Source: a virus. From it: 24,770 nt of DNA. Under the pieces are notes generated by a model, which was given only the letters and a program-made list of their open reading frames with translations, did no database searches and was not told where the DNA came from. A program made the position numbers and the translations under genes. The stretch is from the IMG/VR virus record IMGVR_UViG_3300025864_000050, positions 1 to 24,770 of that record; one strand, given 5' to 3'. Positions 1 to 5,866 of this stretch are shown one piece after another; within the stretch, counting starts at the first letter, position 1; the number at the start of each line of letters is the position of its first letter.

Positions 1-2
1 CG

Positions 3-818
3 ATCTTCGAGGAGATGCGGCGGGTCATCAAGCAGGCGGAGGAAGAATACAAGACGGCGGGCGAGGAACAGGACGGCCTTGAAGAACGCATAAACGAGCT
101 CAGCGTCGAGGCCGATAAGGTGCCGCGCGCCCTGGTAGAAGCGGGCCTCAAAGAAGCGGAGGCCGACCTCGCCAACCTCCAAGTCCCCGAAGGCGACCCG
201 CAGGTACTGGCCGACGAGATCTCCGAGCTCACCCAACGCGTCCAGACCGGGGAGCAGGTCATCTCCGCAGCTAACCGCGAGGAAGGCGCACGACAGGAGC
301 GTAAGAAGCAGCAGGAGAAGCGCGCCGGGCTCGAGCAGACGTGGGAGGTCCTAGACGCCCTGGTCAAAGTGCTCGAGCCGTCGGGGCTGCCGGGCAAGAT
401 ACTCTCGCAGACCATCGGGCCGATCGAGGAGCGGGCGAACGCGAGGCTGCAGGAGTTAACTGGCGGCAGGTACAGCCTCCACCTGGTACTCGACCCCGAC
501 TTCGCTATCCTCGTCGACCACGACGGCGTGACAACTGATCTGAAGCGCCTGTCGTCGAGCGAGCGGTTCAGAGTAGGCGTTATTTTGCAGGAAGCCCTGG
601 TGAGTCTAACTGGCCTCCGTTTCCTCATCGTGGACAATGTCGAGCTCCTGGACAGCGAGAACCGCATGATGTTCATGGATCTCCTGCTCTCTATGGCCCC
701 GGAGATGGATCAGATAATAGTCCTGAGCACCATCGGTCCTTTGGGTGCCACTAACCCTCACATTGATGACCTTGCGCTTTATGTTCTGGAGGATGGCCAG
801 TTGGAGGAGATCGCTTGA
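3..818 (+). CDS. SbcC/Rad50-like ATPase, C-terminal part (5' truncated by window)
   Basis: The reading frame is open to the left edge, so the gene begins outside the window; an ATG at 15 is only internal. The visible 271 residues start as a charged coiled coil rich in Glu, Lys and Arg, followed by the C-terminal ATPase half typical of SMC/Rad50/SbcC proteins. A signature-like motif (LSSSERFRVG) is followed by a Walker B-like strand (LRFLIVDNVELLD) and a D-loop-like Asp, then a typical strand (QIIVLSTIG). In the family the two ends of a long coiled coil fold together into an ABC-type ATPase; SbcC works with the nuclease SbcD on DNA ends and hairpins. The Walker A half and any SbcD partner lie outside the window. 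The second acidic residue after the Walker B Asp is shifted (DNVE rather than DE), a small oddity. The TGA stop overlaps the TTG start of the next gene. The family call is good; the exact role in the phage (recombination or replication) is inferred. Confidence 0.8.
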   Translation: MFEEMRRVIKQAEEEYKTAGEEQDGLEERINELSVEADKVPRALVEAGLKEAEADLANLQVPEGDPQVLADEISELTQRVQTGEQVISAANREEGARQERKKQQEKRAGLEQTWEVLDALVKVLEPSGLPGKILSQTIGPIEERANARLQELTGGRYSLHLVLDPDFAILVDHDGVTTDLKRLSSSERFRVGVILQEALVSLTGLRFLIVDNVELLDSENRMMFMDLLLSMAPEMDQIIVLSTIGPLGATNPHIDDLALYVLEDGQLEEIA

Positions 819-1000
819 GCACCCTCACCCCCGCCGAGCGCCACATGCTCACGCTCACCAAACGCGGATACGAGGACGCCGTGATCGCACAGACGTTCGG
901 CATGAAGATAGCTGAGATGAGGGCGATGAGAGAAGCGGCTGAGAAGAAGCTGCGGCTGCAAGCGACACCTGACCAGGGAGGCGAATGGTGGGACAAGTAA
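815..1000 (+). CDS. small helix-turn-helix protein (LuxR/sigma region 4-like)
   Basis: This 61-residue protein starts at a TTG that overlaps the previous TGA (TTGA), the coupling style seen across this module. Its body follows the LuxR/sigma-70 region 4 pattern: a Leu-Thr-Pro-x-Glu-Arg opening, a first helix with regular Leu spacing, then a helix-turn-helix in which DAVIAQTFGMKIAEMRAM stands for the usual 'evA..lg.s...v' segment and ends in a basic helix with Lys-Lys-Leu. In the families such a domain binds DNA or the -35 element. Here it is a stand-alone domain with no receiver or sigma region 2, so a phage transcription regulator or accessory factor is the likely role. The fold call rests on pattern only; the target is unknown. 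Confidence 0.6.
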   Translation: MSTLTPAERHMLTLTKRGYEDAVIAQTFGMKIAEMRAMREAAEKKLRLQATPDQGGEWWDK

Positions 1001-1017
1001 GCCAGGAGGTTACGCAG

Positions 1018-1374
1018 ATGGAAACGGTCCCGGGCAAATGCAACGAATGCCCCGTGCGTTACGGCACCAGCCGCGACGATGAAGGCAACGAATGGCCGGT
1101 GTGCCCCTTCAACACGGGCAACCTGGGCATGGGCGTGAGTGACAGCGACTGCCCCCTCGAGCCGGACGACTTCCCCGAGATCAAGGCGGTCCTCCGGAAG
1201 CGGCACAACTGCCGCCACTGCGCGCATGGAACACCGAAGGGCATAGCGACCAGGTGCGACTTCGGGCTTGGAGTTGACGCCATGGTCGGCCTCGAGGACT
1301 GCCAGTTCACCGACCAATTGATGGGCCCGAACGGGATATGCGCCGTCTGGAAGTCAGACGAGGCGGCGGCATGA
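1018..1374 (+). CDS. cysteine-rich protein with two Cys4 modules
   Basis: The protein has 118 residues. ATG 1018 is chosen because AGGAGGT lies seven bases upstream (1004-1010); an in-frame ATG at 985 with a GGAGG before it is the alternative and would add 11 residues and overlap the previous gene. Nine cysteines are present. Two copies of one spacing pattern are visible: Cys8-x2-Cys11-x17-Cys29-x15-Cys45 and Cys65-x2-Cys68-x11-Cys80-x14-Cys95, each ending in Asp-Cys. Spacing of this kind is usual for structural zinc sites, so binding of Zn is likely but not proven. No enzyme motif is seen. The same module recurs in the next gene and in the gene at 1912. The product is soluble and function is unknown. 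Confidence 0.7.
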   Translation: METVPGKCNECPVRYGTSRDDEGNEWPVCPFNTGNLGMGVSDSDCPLEPDDFPEIKAVLRKRHNCRHCAHGTPKGIATRCDFGLGVDAMVGLEDCQFTDQLMGPNGICAVWKSDEAAA

Positions 1375-1658
1375 AGCGCAAGGCACTGAAGAGGCGCATC
1401 GACGACCTCGAGCAGAGGGTGGCGCGGCTGGAGACGCTGGACGACGAGCTGTCCAGGGACATGCTGCGGCTGCAGGGCAAGGTCACGAAGGTCAAGCTGA
1501 CCCGGTTCGTGCTCCGCAAGGAAAAGCCGCACTGCCCGACCTGCGGAGAATGCCCACACTTCCCCGGCAATGGAAATATGTGCTGGCAGAAGGGTGGATA
1601 CATGACAACCGTTCAAGCCGATAGGCCCGACTGCCACGATCGCGGAGGCAAGCCATGA
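1371..1658 (+). CDS. coiled coil plus Cys4 module, unknown function
   Basis: The start is ATG 1371, overlapping the previous TGA (ATGA), giving 95 residues. A frame-open ATG further up lies inside the preceding gene and is not needed. Residues 3-45 are a basic and acidic heptad-like helix (Leu and Val spaced by three or four), likely a dimerising coiled coil. Residues 55-88 hold the cysteine module Cys58-x2-Cys61-x9-Cys71-x16-Cys88, with an extra Cys55, ending in Asp-Cys as in the previous gene. The arrangement suggests a dimeric zinc-bearing DNA- or protein-binding factor. No family name is recognised. Confidence 0.65.
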   Translation: MKRKALKRRIDDLEQRVARLETLDDELSRDMLRLQGKVTKVKLTRFVLRKEKPHCPTCGECPHFPGNGNMCWQKGGYMTTVQADRPDCHDRGGKP

Positions 1659-1915
1659 CCGCACGCGACCTCTGCCCCGGGCTTGAGAAGCAGCCGCTGC
1701 CCTCCCAGCTGCAGGAAGTACTCCGGCGCGCCCGGGCATGCCATGCGAACGTCGAGATCATCCCGGACCCGCGGTTGATCGACAAGCTCGGCGCGTACCT
1801 GGACCTGGGAATAGAGATAGCAGACAAGTTGGCCGGGGCGGGCCCCTCGAGTTGCCACCAGGAGGATGCTACGCAACCCGCTTCGGCCATCCCCATTCCC
1901 ATCGAGGCACGATGA
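1655..1915 (+). CDS. hypothetical small helical protein
   Basis: This 86-residue product is translationally coupled by ATGA overlap at 1655 and again at its 3' end (1912). The first 60 residues look helical: one amphipathic segment rich in Leu, Arg and Gln, then an Asp/Pro turn and a second Leu/Ile/Ala helix. The last 25 residues are Pro/Ser/Ala rich and probably disordered. Three scattered cysteines do not form a convincing metal site. I do not recognise a family. The reality of the gene rests on tight packing between two coupled genes and on codon use like its neighbours. Confidence 0.55.
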   Translation: MTARDLCPGLEKQPLPSQLQEVLRRARACHANVEIIPDPRLIDKLGAYLDLGIEIADKLAGAGPSSCHQEDATQPASAIPIPIEAR

Positions 1916-2037
1916 CCTGCGCCGACTGCCCCTACAACCTGTACGTCGAGTGCTCGGAGTTCCACGGCTACTGCCTGAACCTGCAGCGTACCGTGGTGGC
2001 CTCGAGCAGTTGCGAGGCAGAAGAGGAGGCGGGTTGA
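1912..2037 (+). CDS. 41-residue Cys4 mini-protein
   Basis: The short frame begins at ATG 1912, overlapping the previous TGA, and stops at 2035-2037, overlapping the next TTG start. It encodes 41 residues and is almost wholly one cysteine module: Cys3-x2-Cys6-x14-Cys21-x12-Cys34, with one more Cys at 14, then an acidic tail. The opening Cys-Ala-Asp-Cys-Pro resembles Cys-Asn-Glu-Cys-Pro and Cys-Gly-Glu-Cys-Pro of the genes at 1018 and 1371, which suggests all three belong to one small zinc-binding family. A longer reading of the same frame from upstream GTG or ATG codons would run deep into the previous gene and is less likely. Function unknown. Confidence 0.6.
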   Translation: MTCADCPYNLYVECSEFHGYCLNLQRTVVASSSCEAEEEAG

Positions 2038-2384
2038 CCATACCCGACGACTTTCCTGAATTCGCGGTCTACGAGTACCTCTCGGGCAGCGGCGCGACCC
2101 CCAAGGAACCGTGCCCGGTGATGAAGATCGTGGAGGCTACAGGAGTCGATGAGCGGCGGCTGAGGGAGTGGCTGGAGATCCAGACGGACTACCCCATCGC
2201 CAGCACAGGCCGGGGCTTCTGGGCGTGCTCCTGCAAGCGTGACTGGTACCCGGCGATCAGGTACTCGGTGAAAGTGTTCCTCGCCTACAAGAAACGCTGG
2301 ATGAGACAGGTCTGGATGATGAAGAACCACCACCCGAAGCATGGAGCGCTGTTCGACGCGGACAGGTACAAGGAGGCGGCTTGA
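2034..2384 (+). CDS. winged-helix DNA-binding protein, early phage type
   Basis: TTG 2034 is taken as the start because it overlaps the previous TGA and has AGAGGAGG just upstream (2022-2029). The product has 116 residues. Residues 28-66 look like a winged helix-turn-helix: MKIVEATGVDERRLREWLE forms the helix-turn-helix and is followed by the wing Tyr-Pro-Ile-Ala-Ser-x-Gly-x-Gly-Phe-Trp-Ala. This 'I.S...G.W' wing is common in small phage DNA-binding proteins near replication genes. The C-terminal third is rich in Trp, Tyr, Lys and Arg (around 75-105), which also suits nucleic-acid binding. The gene lies two genes upstream of the replication initiator and may act with it or regulate this operon. 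Confidence 0.6.
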   Translation: MTIPDDFPEFAVYEYLSGSGATPKEPCPVMKIVEATGVDERRLREWLEIQTDYPIASTGRGFWACSCKRDWYPAIRYSVKVFLAYKKRWMRQVWMMKNHHPKHGALFDADRYKEAA

Positions 2385-2557
2385 GACTACAACATCGAGA
2401 TGGCGGCCTAGTTCACCACGGCCACCGGGTGAAAGCGAAGGGCGGGTATGAGGTCAGTTGCCGGCGCAAGAAGTTGGTGCCGTTCTCAGGCTGGAAGCGG
2501 ACGAAGCGGGCGGTCGATTGCCCGGGGTGCCTGGAAGCGATTAGGAAGGATAGGTAG
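2381..2557 (+). CDS. 58-residue basic protein with CxxC knuckle
   Basis: TTG 2381 overlaps the previous TGA, and the frame runs without a stop to TAG 2555-2557, directly before the TTG of the replication gene. The 58 residues are strongly basic (many Arg, Lys, His) and contain Cys27 and then Cys47-Pro-Gly-Cys50, with a Trp at 38. A single zinc ion held by Cys27, Cys47, Cys50 and a His is possible. Without this gene there would be an unexplained 170-base gap in an otherwise fully packed operon, which is the main argument that it is real. Function unknown; nucleic-acid binding is a fair guess from charge. Confidence 0.55.
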   Translation: MRLQHRDGGLVHHGHRVKAKGGYEVSCRRKKLVPFSGWKRTKRAVDCPGCLEAIRKDR

Positions 2558-3199
2558 TTGGCTGACAACGAGAACAAAGCGCCGGCGTATCAATGGTACC
2601 CGGGCGACTTCCGGCGTGACCCCCGCGTCATCGCACTCACCTTTGAGTCTCGCGCCGTCTGGAGGGAAGCCTTAGACGCGATGTTTCTGGACGGCGACCG
2701 CGGACTTATTTCCGGCACAGAGGAGCAACTTGCGCGCATGTGTGCATGTTCTGTGGCACAGTTGCGCACTTTTGTAACAGAAAATGAGGCGCTAAATGCA
2801 GCCGATATGACGACTTGTAACGGAATTGTAACGCTTGTGAACCGGCGCATGAGAAAGGCCTATCTCAAGCGGGAAAAGGGCCGGAAGCGCATCGAGAAGT
2901 ACAGGGGGAAACGCGACTGTAACGCAGATGTAACAGAAGGGGACGCAGGCTGTAACGCCGATGTAACACCCTCGCGCGCGCGTCTTTCTTCATCTGCATC
3001 TGCAGTTCCCCCCCTACCCCCCCAGGGGGAACCGGATGTGCAAATGCACGGGGAACCGGAGGGGGAGCCGTCAGGGGCCTTCGTTCAGGACCCGCGCTTA
3101 TCGGCTGCTGCCAGGAGGCTCATCGAGGCGCACGGCATCGACCCTGGCATGGTAGCAGAAGTCCAGGACGAGACGGCGATCGAGAGGCACAGGCGATGA
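2558..3199 (+). CDS. phage replication initiator-like protein (DUF1376-like N-terminus)
   Basis: The start is TTG 2558, immediately after the previous TAG, giving 213 residues. Residues 8-90 match the pattern of DUF1376-type replication initiators: Tyr-x-Trp-Tyr-Pro-Gly-Asp-Phe, then Asp-Pro-x-Val, Ala-Val-Trp-Arg-Glu-Ala-Leu and Phe-Leu-Asp-Gly-Asp-Arg-Gly, followed by a winged helix that ends in a conserved-looking Asn-Arg-Arg-Met. A basic helix (residues 93-118) follows. The rest is a low-complexity linker with Cys-Asn-Ala-Asp-Val-Thr twice and Pro/Gly-Glu-Pro repeats, and a short helical C-terminus. In phages this family binds origin repeats and loads the replisome. The gene itself contains seven TGTAAC repeats, which suits an origin inside the initiator gene. 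No helicase loader is visible next to it. Confidence 0.7.
   Translation: MADNENKAPAYQWYPGDFRRDPRVIALTFESRAVWREALDAMFLDGDRGLISGTEEQLARMCACSVAQLRTFVTENEALNAADMTTCNGIVTLVNRRMRKAYLKREKGRKRIEKYRGKRDCNADVTEGDAGCNADVTPSRARLSSSASAVPPLPPQGEPDVQMHGEPEGEPSGAFVQDPRLSAAARRLIEAHGIDPGMVAEVQDETAIERHRR
2815..2968. repeat. iteron-like direct repeats inside the replication gene (candidate origin)
   Basis: Three copies of a 19-base unit, consensus yTGTAACGsmrATGTAACr (y = T or C; the first copy has T in place of the A), lie at 2815-2833, 2917-2935 and 2950-2968. Each is two direct TGTAAC half-sites starting exactly 11 bases apart; the starts are 2816/2827, 2918/2929 and 2951/2962. A lone TGTAAC sits at 2773. 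The last two units are 33 bases apart, so four half-sites keep an 11-base phase, about one helical turn. An AT-richer stretch lies just before the first unit. Paired half-sites at helical spacing are what initiator iterons look like. The alternative is a repeated peptide (Cys-Asn-Ala-Asp-Val-Thr). Confidence 0.5.
3005..3032. repeat. inverted repeat and short direct repeat next to the iterons
   Basis: GTTCCCCC at 3005-3012 is the exact reverse complement of GGGGGAAC at 3025-3032, with a C-rich 12-base loop. The right arm also begins an 11-base direct repeat, GGGGAACCGGA, at 3026-3036 and again at 3050-3060. Both lie in the low-complexity linker of the replication gene and code for Gly-Glu-Pro units. 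The position 37 bases after the last iteron makes a role in origin structure possible; chance from the Pro/Gly codons is the plain alternative. Confidence 0.4.
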
Positions 3200-3291
3200 A
3201 CGGCTTCCACGTCCTCGCCATCGTCATCCCCGTAACCCTGGTGATCTCCTGGCTGCTGATCCGGGGGCTGAAAGTGGGAGTGAAGCCATAA
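3196..3291 (+). CDS. 31-residue single-pass membrane peptide
   Basis: ATG 3196 overlaps the previous TGA (ATGA) and the TAA at 3289-3291 overlaps the next ATG (TAATG). The 31 residues are a short polar start, a hydrophobic stretch of about 17 residues (LAIVIPVTLVISWLLI) and a basic tail (Arg-Gly-Leu-Lys-Val-Gly-Val-Lys-Pro). By the positive-inside rule the C-terminus would face the cytoplasm. Tight coupling on both sides supports translation. It could be a small membrane anchor, a superinfection-exclusion peptide or a holin-like peptide; the sequence does not decide. Confidence 0.55.
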   Translation: MNGFHVLAIVIPVTLVISWLLIRGLKVGVKP

Positions 3292-3557
3292 TGCTGAGGC
3301 ACGGGAAGCTGGCGGCAAGTGGCGAGTGGAAGCTCCCCTGGGCCTGGTGCGCTCACTGCCACCGTTATCTACCACCGCACAAGCTCGTCTCGTGGTGCCG
3401 GCATTACTGCAAGAAGCACAACGGGATGATCGCCTCATCGATGCTTCTCTGCGACACCTGCCCGCGCCCGCCCGTGGACTGTGACACATGCACCGTAACA
3501 GAGGATGGAGAGCCGGCAGGACAGGGCCGGCTGTTTCAGGTGGAGGTTGTGGTTTGA
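3291..3557 (+). CDS. Cys/His-rich zinc-binding protein, 88 aa
   Basis: The start ATG 3291 shares a base with the previous TAA. Eight cysteines occur in four pairs: Cys20/Cys23, Cys36/Cys40, Cys54/Cys57 and Cys64/Cys67, with several histidines and tryptophans between them, as expected for two treble-clef or zinc-ribbon sites. The last 20 residues are acidic and then hydrophobic. No catalytic motif is seen. The gene is coupled to the HNH endonuclease gene by a TTGA overlap. Function unknown; protein or nucleic-acid binding is likely by analogy with zinc ribbons. Confidence 0.6.
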   Translation: MLRHGKLAASGEWKLPWAWCAHCHRYLPPHKLVSWCRHYCKKHNGMIASSMLLCDTCPRPPVDCDTCTVTEDGEPAGQGRLFQVEVVV

Positions 3558-4183
3558 CTCCCAAGAAAGCCGTGAGCAGAAACAGACTCACGACGCCAGC
3601 ATTCTGCAAGGTCTGCGGCCAACCGCTTCCAATTCCTAGAAGCGCCAAGCGGATTTATTGCGACAAACACCAGGACGTACCATACAAGGTTTGGAGGCAG
3701 ATGCACCGTGCGAGTGAGCGCAAACGGGCTAAGGATTATAAGGATAAGAACCGAGAAAAAATCAGGGCAGCCAACAGGCGCTGGCATGAGACACACCGAG
3801 AAGAGCGTCGGGTATATTACGCTCGGCGTCGCGAGGATCCTCAATATCGGTTGCATTACAACGTCGGCAGGTCTATTAGAAGCGCTCTTAACGGGAACAA
3901 GAATGGTCGTTCTTGGGAAGGTCTTGTCGGCTACTCTCTTGCCGACCTCAAGGTACATATTGAAGCGCAATTCATCACCGGCATGACCTGGGAGAACTAC
4001 GGGTCCACCTGGCATATCGATCACATCCGCCCGATTTCAGACTTCAACTTCTCATCACCAGAGGACCACGACTTCAAAGCGTGTTGGAGCCTCTGGAATC
4101 TAAGGCCGCTATGGGCGAAGGCTAATCGCCGCAAAGGTGATAGATGCGACAAACCACCGCTGCCATTAATGGGAGGAAACTGA
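3554..4183 (+). CDS. HNH endonuclease, homing type
   Basis: TTG 3554 overlaps the previous TGA and gives 209 residues; longer readings of the frame run into the upstream gene. The N-terminus has a zinc-ribbon-like site (Cys18-x2-Cys21, Cys36, His39). A long, very basic helical region (about 45-100) follows and would contact DNA. The HNH core is clear near the C-terminus: Trp153-His-Ile-Asp-His157-Ile-x-Pro, then Trp-Asn-Leu-Arg-Pro-Leu and Asn-Arg-Arg-Lys-Gly. In the family this ββα-metal site cuts one or both DNA strands. The gene has visibly more A/T-rich codons than its neighbours around 3730-3900, which fits a mobile, free-standing homing endonuclease inserted in the early operon. Confidence 0.85.
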   Translation: MTPKKAVSRNRLTTPAFCKVCGQPLPIPRSAKRIYCDKHQDVPYKVWRQMHRASERKRAKDYKDKNREKIRAANRRWHETHREERRVYYARRREDPQYRLHYNVGRSIRSALNGNKNGRSWEGLVGYSLADLKVHIEAQFITGMTWENYGSTWHIDHIRPISDFNFSSPEDHDFKACWSLWNLRPLWAKANRRKGDRCDKPPLPLMGGN

Positions 4184-4296
4184 TGCGCCTTTGTAGCTGG
4201 TGTGGCTGCCACGAAGCAACAGAAGAACGAGACGGCCTGGCAATCTGCGAGGCCTGCAAGAAGGCGCTTGAAGAAAGGGGTGCGGCGTGCAAATAG
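4183..4296 (+). CDS. 37-residue zinc-ribbon mini-protein
   Basis: ATG 4183 overlaps the HNH stop (TGATG) and has GGGAGG six bases upstream, so this is a well-marked start. The 37-residue product has Cys4-x2-Cys7-x-Cys9 and Cys22-x2-Cys25 plus a Cys near the end, the layout of one short zinc ribbon, with an acidic turn and a basic helix between and after. The 3' end overlaps the GTG start of the SEC-C gene by 10 bases. Function unknown. Confidence 0.6.
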   Translation: MRLCSWCGCHEATEERDGLAICEACKKALEERGAACK

Positions 4297-4487
4297 AACG
4301 AGAGCTTCGTGAGGACGGCGAACACACACGAATCGACATCTCAATGGCCGCGCCAAAGGTAACGAAGCAGTTCACCGTGGAGACAGTCCGTAGGGGCGCG
4401 AAGGTCGGGCGCAATCAGCCCTGTCCCTGTGGAAGCGGCCGCAAGTACAAGCGGTGTTGCTGGGAGAAGGACAGGGTTACTGAATGA
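4287..4487 (+). CDS. SEC-C motif protein, 66 aa
   Basis: GTG 4287 is the start, with AAGAAAGGGG just upstream; it overlaps the previous gene by 10 bases. Residues 41-58 hold a textbook SEC-C zinc motif: Gly-Arg-Asn-Gln-Pro-Cys46-Pro-Cys48-Gly-Ser-Gly-x-Lys-Tyr-Lys-x-Cys57-Cys58. The motif is best known from the C-terminus of SecA, where it holds zinc and helps bind SecB and ribosomes, and it also occurs as an add-on in many small proteins. The first 40 residues are a short β-rich region without a recognised domain. Its partner here is unknown. The stop overlaps the presumed ATG of the next gene at 4484. Confidence 0.75.
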   Translation: MQIERELREDGEHTRIDISMAAPKVTKQFTVETVRRGAKVGRNQPCPCGSGRKYKRCCWEKDRVTE

Positions 4488-5109
4488 GCCGGGGGGGGGG
4501 GCCTCGCTGACACCCTACTCACGGCAGGGCGCGGCATTGTGCAAGGCGTACGGCACGACGGACGTCCTCGAAGCGGTGGCGGCTGAAGTGCGGGGCCTGA
4601 CGAAGACGGAAATCTTTGAGAACACGGTTAAGGAGCTGAGAAGCATGGAAGCGAAGTGCAAGAAGTGCGGGAACTTGTTCACCTACGACGGCAGGAAGGT
4701 CAAGCAGACGCCGGAGAATTGCGAGGAGTGCGGGCAGGAGAAGCCGGAGGACTTGAAGGGGTTCAATCCAACGCCGATCGAGGTACCAGTGAAGCGGAAA
4801 GCGGTCGAAGCCAACCCGGTCCCGGCCGCGAACCCACTCCTGGACGCCTTCGACGCCTTCCAGGCTGACTGCCGCAAGATCTTCATCGCCCGGCAGAACG
4901 AGCATGCCAAGGAGTCGATATTGGACGTCACGCTCGAGGACCTGGTGGGCGTACACCGGCTCAAGGGCGCGCGAATCAAGCAGCAGATCAAGTCGGGCGT
5001 TCCTTTCCCTGAAGTTTTTCATGACTCGCTCATCGACAATTCGGTCTACTGCTTCATCCTGTGGGCGGTTCACTCGGGCGAATGGGAGCGGCTGGAGTGG
5101 TGCGCATGA
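4484..5109 (+). CDS. zinc-ribbon protein, start out of frame at a G11 tract
   Basis: The expected start is ATG 4484 (ATGA overlap with the SEC-C gene), but the G11 tract shifts it out of frame with the coding region that runs from about 4502 to the TGA at 5107-5109. One added G would give a 208-residue protein. If the sequence is right as given, translation could begin at TTG 4537 or at ATG 4645, the latter with AAGGAG at 4630-4635, giving 154 residues. From ATG 4645 a zinc ribbon is plain (Cys5-x2-Cys8, Cys26-x2-Cys29), then a Pro/Ala-rich linker and a helical C-terminal domain rich in acidic and aromatic residues. The stretch before 4645 is also protein-like (helical, with good codon use), which favours the longer form. 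No family recognised. The stop overlaps the next ATG. Confidence 0.6.
4491..4501 (+). repeat. homopolymer tract of 11 G at a gene start
   Basis: Eleven consecutive G residues follow the ATG at 4484 after four bases. With 11 G the ATG reads into a TGA at 4508-4510 after eight codons; with 12 (or 9) G it would be in frame with the long open frame to 5109. Tracts of this kind slip during replication and are hard to sequence, so both biology and error are possible. Confidence 0.85.
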
Positions 5110-5480
5110 AGACCCTCGTCTATGTCGCTGGCCCTTACACCCACCCGGAGCCTATCGAGAACACGCGCCTGGCAATAGACGCCTGGAAGACGCTGGTGGC
5201 CGGGGGCTACGTCGCCCTGGTCCCGCACCTGACGCTTCTCTGCCAGCTCGTCTACCCGATGCCCCCCGATTTCTGGTACGAGTATGACCTCCACCTTCTG
5301 GAGCGCTGTGACGTCATGCTCCGGCTCCCGGGGATCTCCATGGGCGCCGATATCGAGGCCGACCACGCGAAGGCGAAGGGCATCCCGGTATTCCACGGCA
5401 CGGCACGGCAGTTCATCGAGAGCAAGGTCAGGCTCGGGGACTTCGAGGTCAAGCGAATCGAAAGGAGGCAGGGCTGGTGA
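5106..5480 (+). CDS. DUF4406 / nucleoside deoxyribosyltransferase-like protein
   Basis: ATG 5106 overlaps the previous TGA and gives 124 residues. The N-terminus reads Val-Tyr-Val-Ala-Gly-Pro-Tyr-Thr, the strand-and-loop signature of DUF4406 and of nucleoside 2-deoxyribosyltransferase relatives. It is followed by a helix, a 'G.vaLVPHL' strand, a Trp-Tyr-Glu-Tyr-Asp helix, a Cys-Asp-Val strand and the Gly-Ala-x-x-Glu-x-x-x-Ala helix (GADIEADHAKAKG) expected near the nucleotide site. In the enzyme family the Glu is the nucleophile that takes the deoxyribosyl group; DUF4406 proteins themselves are mostly uncharacterised and common in phages. A role in nucleotide salvage or modification is inferred. 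Confidence 0.7.
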   Translation: MKTLVYVAGPYTHPEPIENTRLAIDAWKTLVAGGYVALVPHLTLLCQLVYPMPPDFWYEYDLHLLERCDVMLRLPGISMGADIEADHAKAKGIPVFHGTARQFIESKVRLGDFEVKRIERRQGW

Positions 5481-5866
5481 TGATGGACGCTGTTGAATAC
5501 TTCGCCGCGGTAGAAGAAGCCCGCGAAGCCAGAAAGCCGCTCTCCGAAGTCGACCGTCTCTTCCTCGAAGAGGCTGAAGAGCAGATGAAGAAGGCTGACG
5601 TCCAGCTCCGCGGCAACTGCCGTTCCTGTGGAGACCCGATACCCCATTTTGCTGGCTTCTGCGGGCCATGCTTCGCGATCGAGATCACCTCCAACCTTCG
5701 CAAGAGCCGGGAGCTTGGCTGCAGGTGCATTGACTGCGGTGCCGATATCTCCCACCGCGGTTACAGGTCGTATCTCTGCGAACTGTGCGCTCCCATCAGA
5801 CATACGAAGCAGCAGCGGGAGAGCAACACCCGCCGGCAGATGCTGGCCAAGGGGGCGGTCGCTTGA
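5477..5866 (+). CDS. double zinc-ribbon protein, 129 aa
   Basis: GTG 5477 overlaps the previous TGA, and AAAGGAGG at 5461-5468 is well placed; ATG 5480 in the same frame is an alternative. Residues 1-45 form an acidic helical hairpin. Two zinc-ribbon sites follow: Cys48-x2-Cys51 with Cys62-x2-Cys65, and Cys84-x2-Cys87 with Cys101-x2-Cys104. The C-terminus is basic (residues 107-122). The layout suggests an adaptor that touches nucleic acid with its tail. No known family is recognised. Confidence 0.65.
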   Translation: MMMDAVEYFAAVEEAREARKPLSEVDRLFLEEAEEQMKKADVQLRGNCRSCGDPIPHFAGFCGPCFAIEITSNLRKSRELGCRCIDCGADISHRGYRSYLCELCAPIRHTKQQRESNTRRQMLAKGAVA

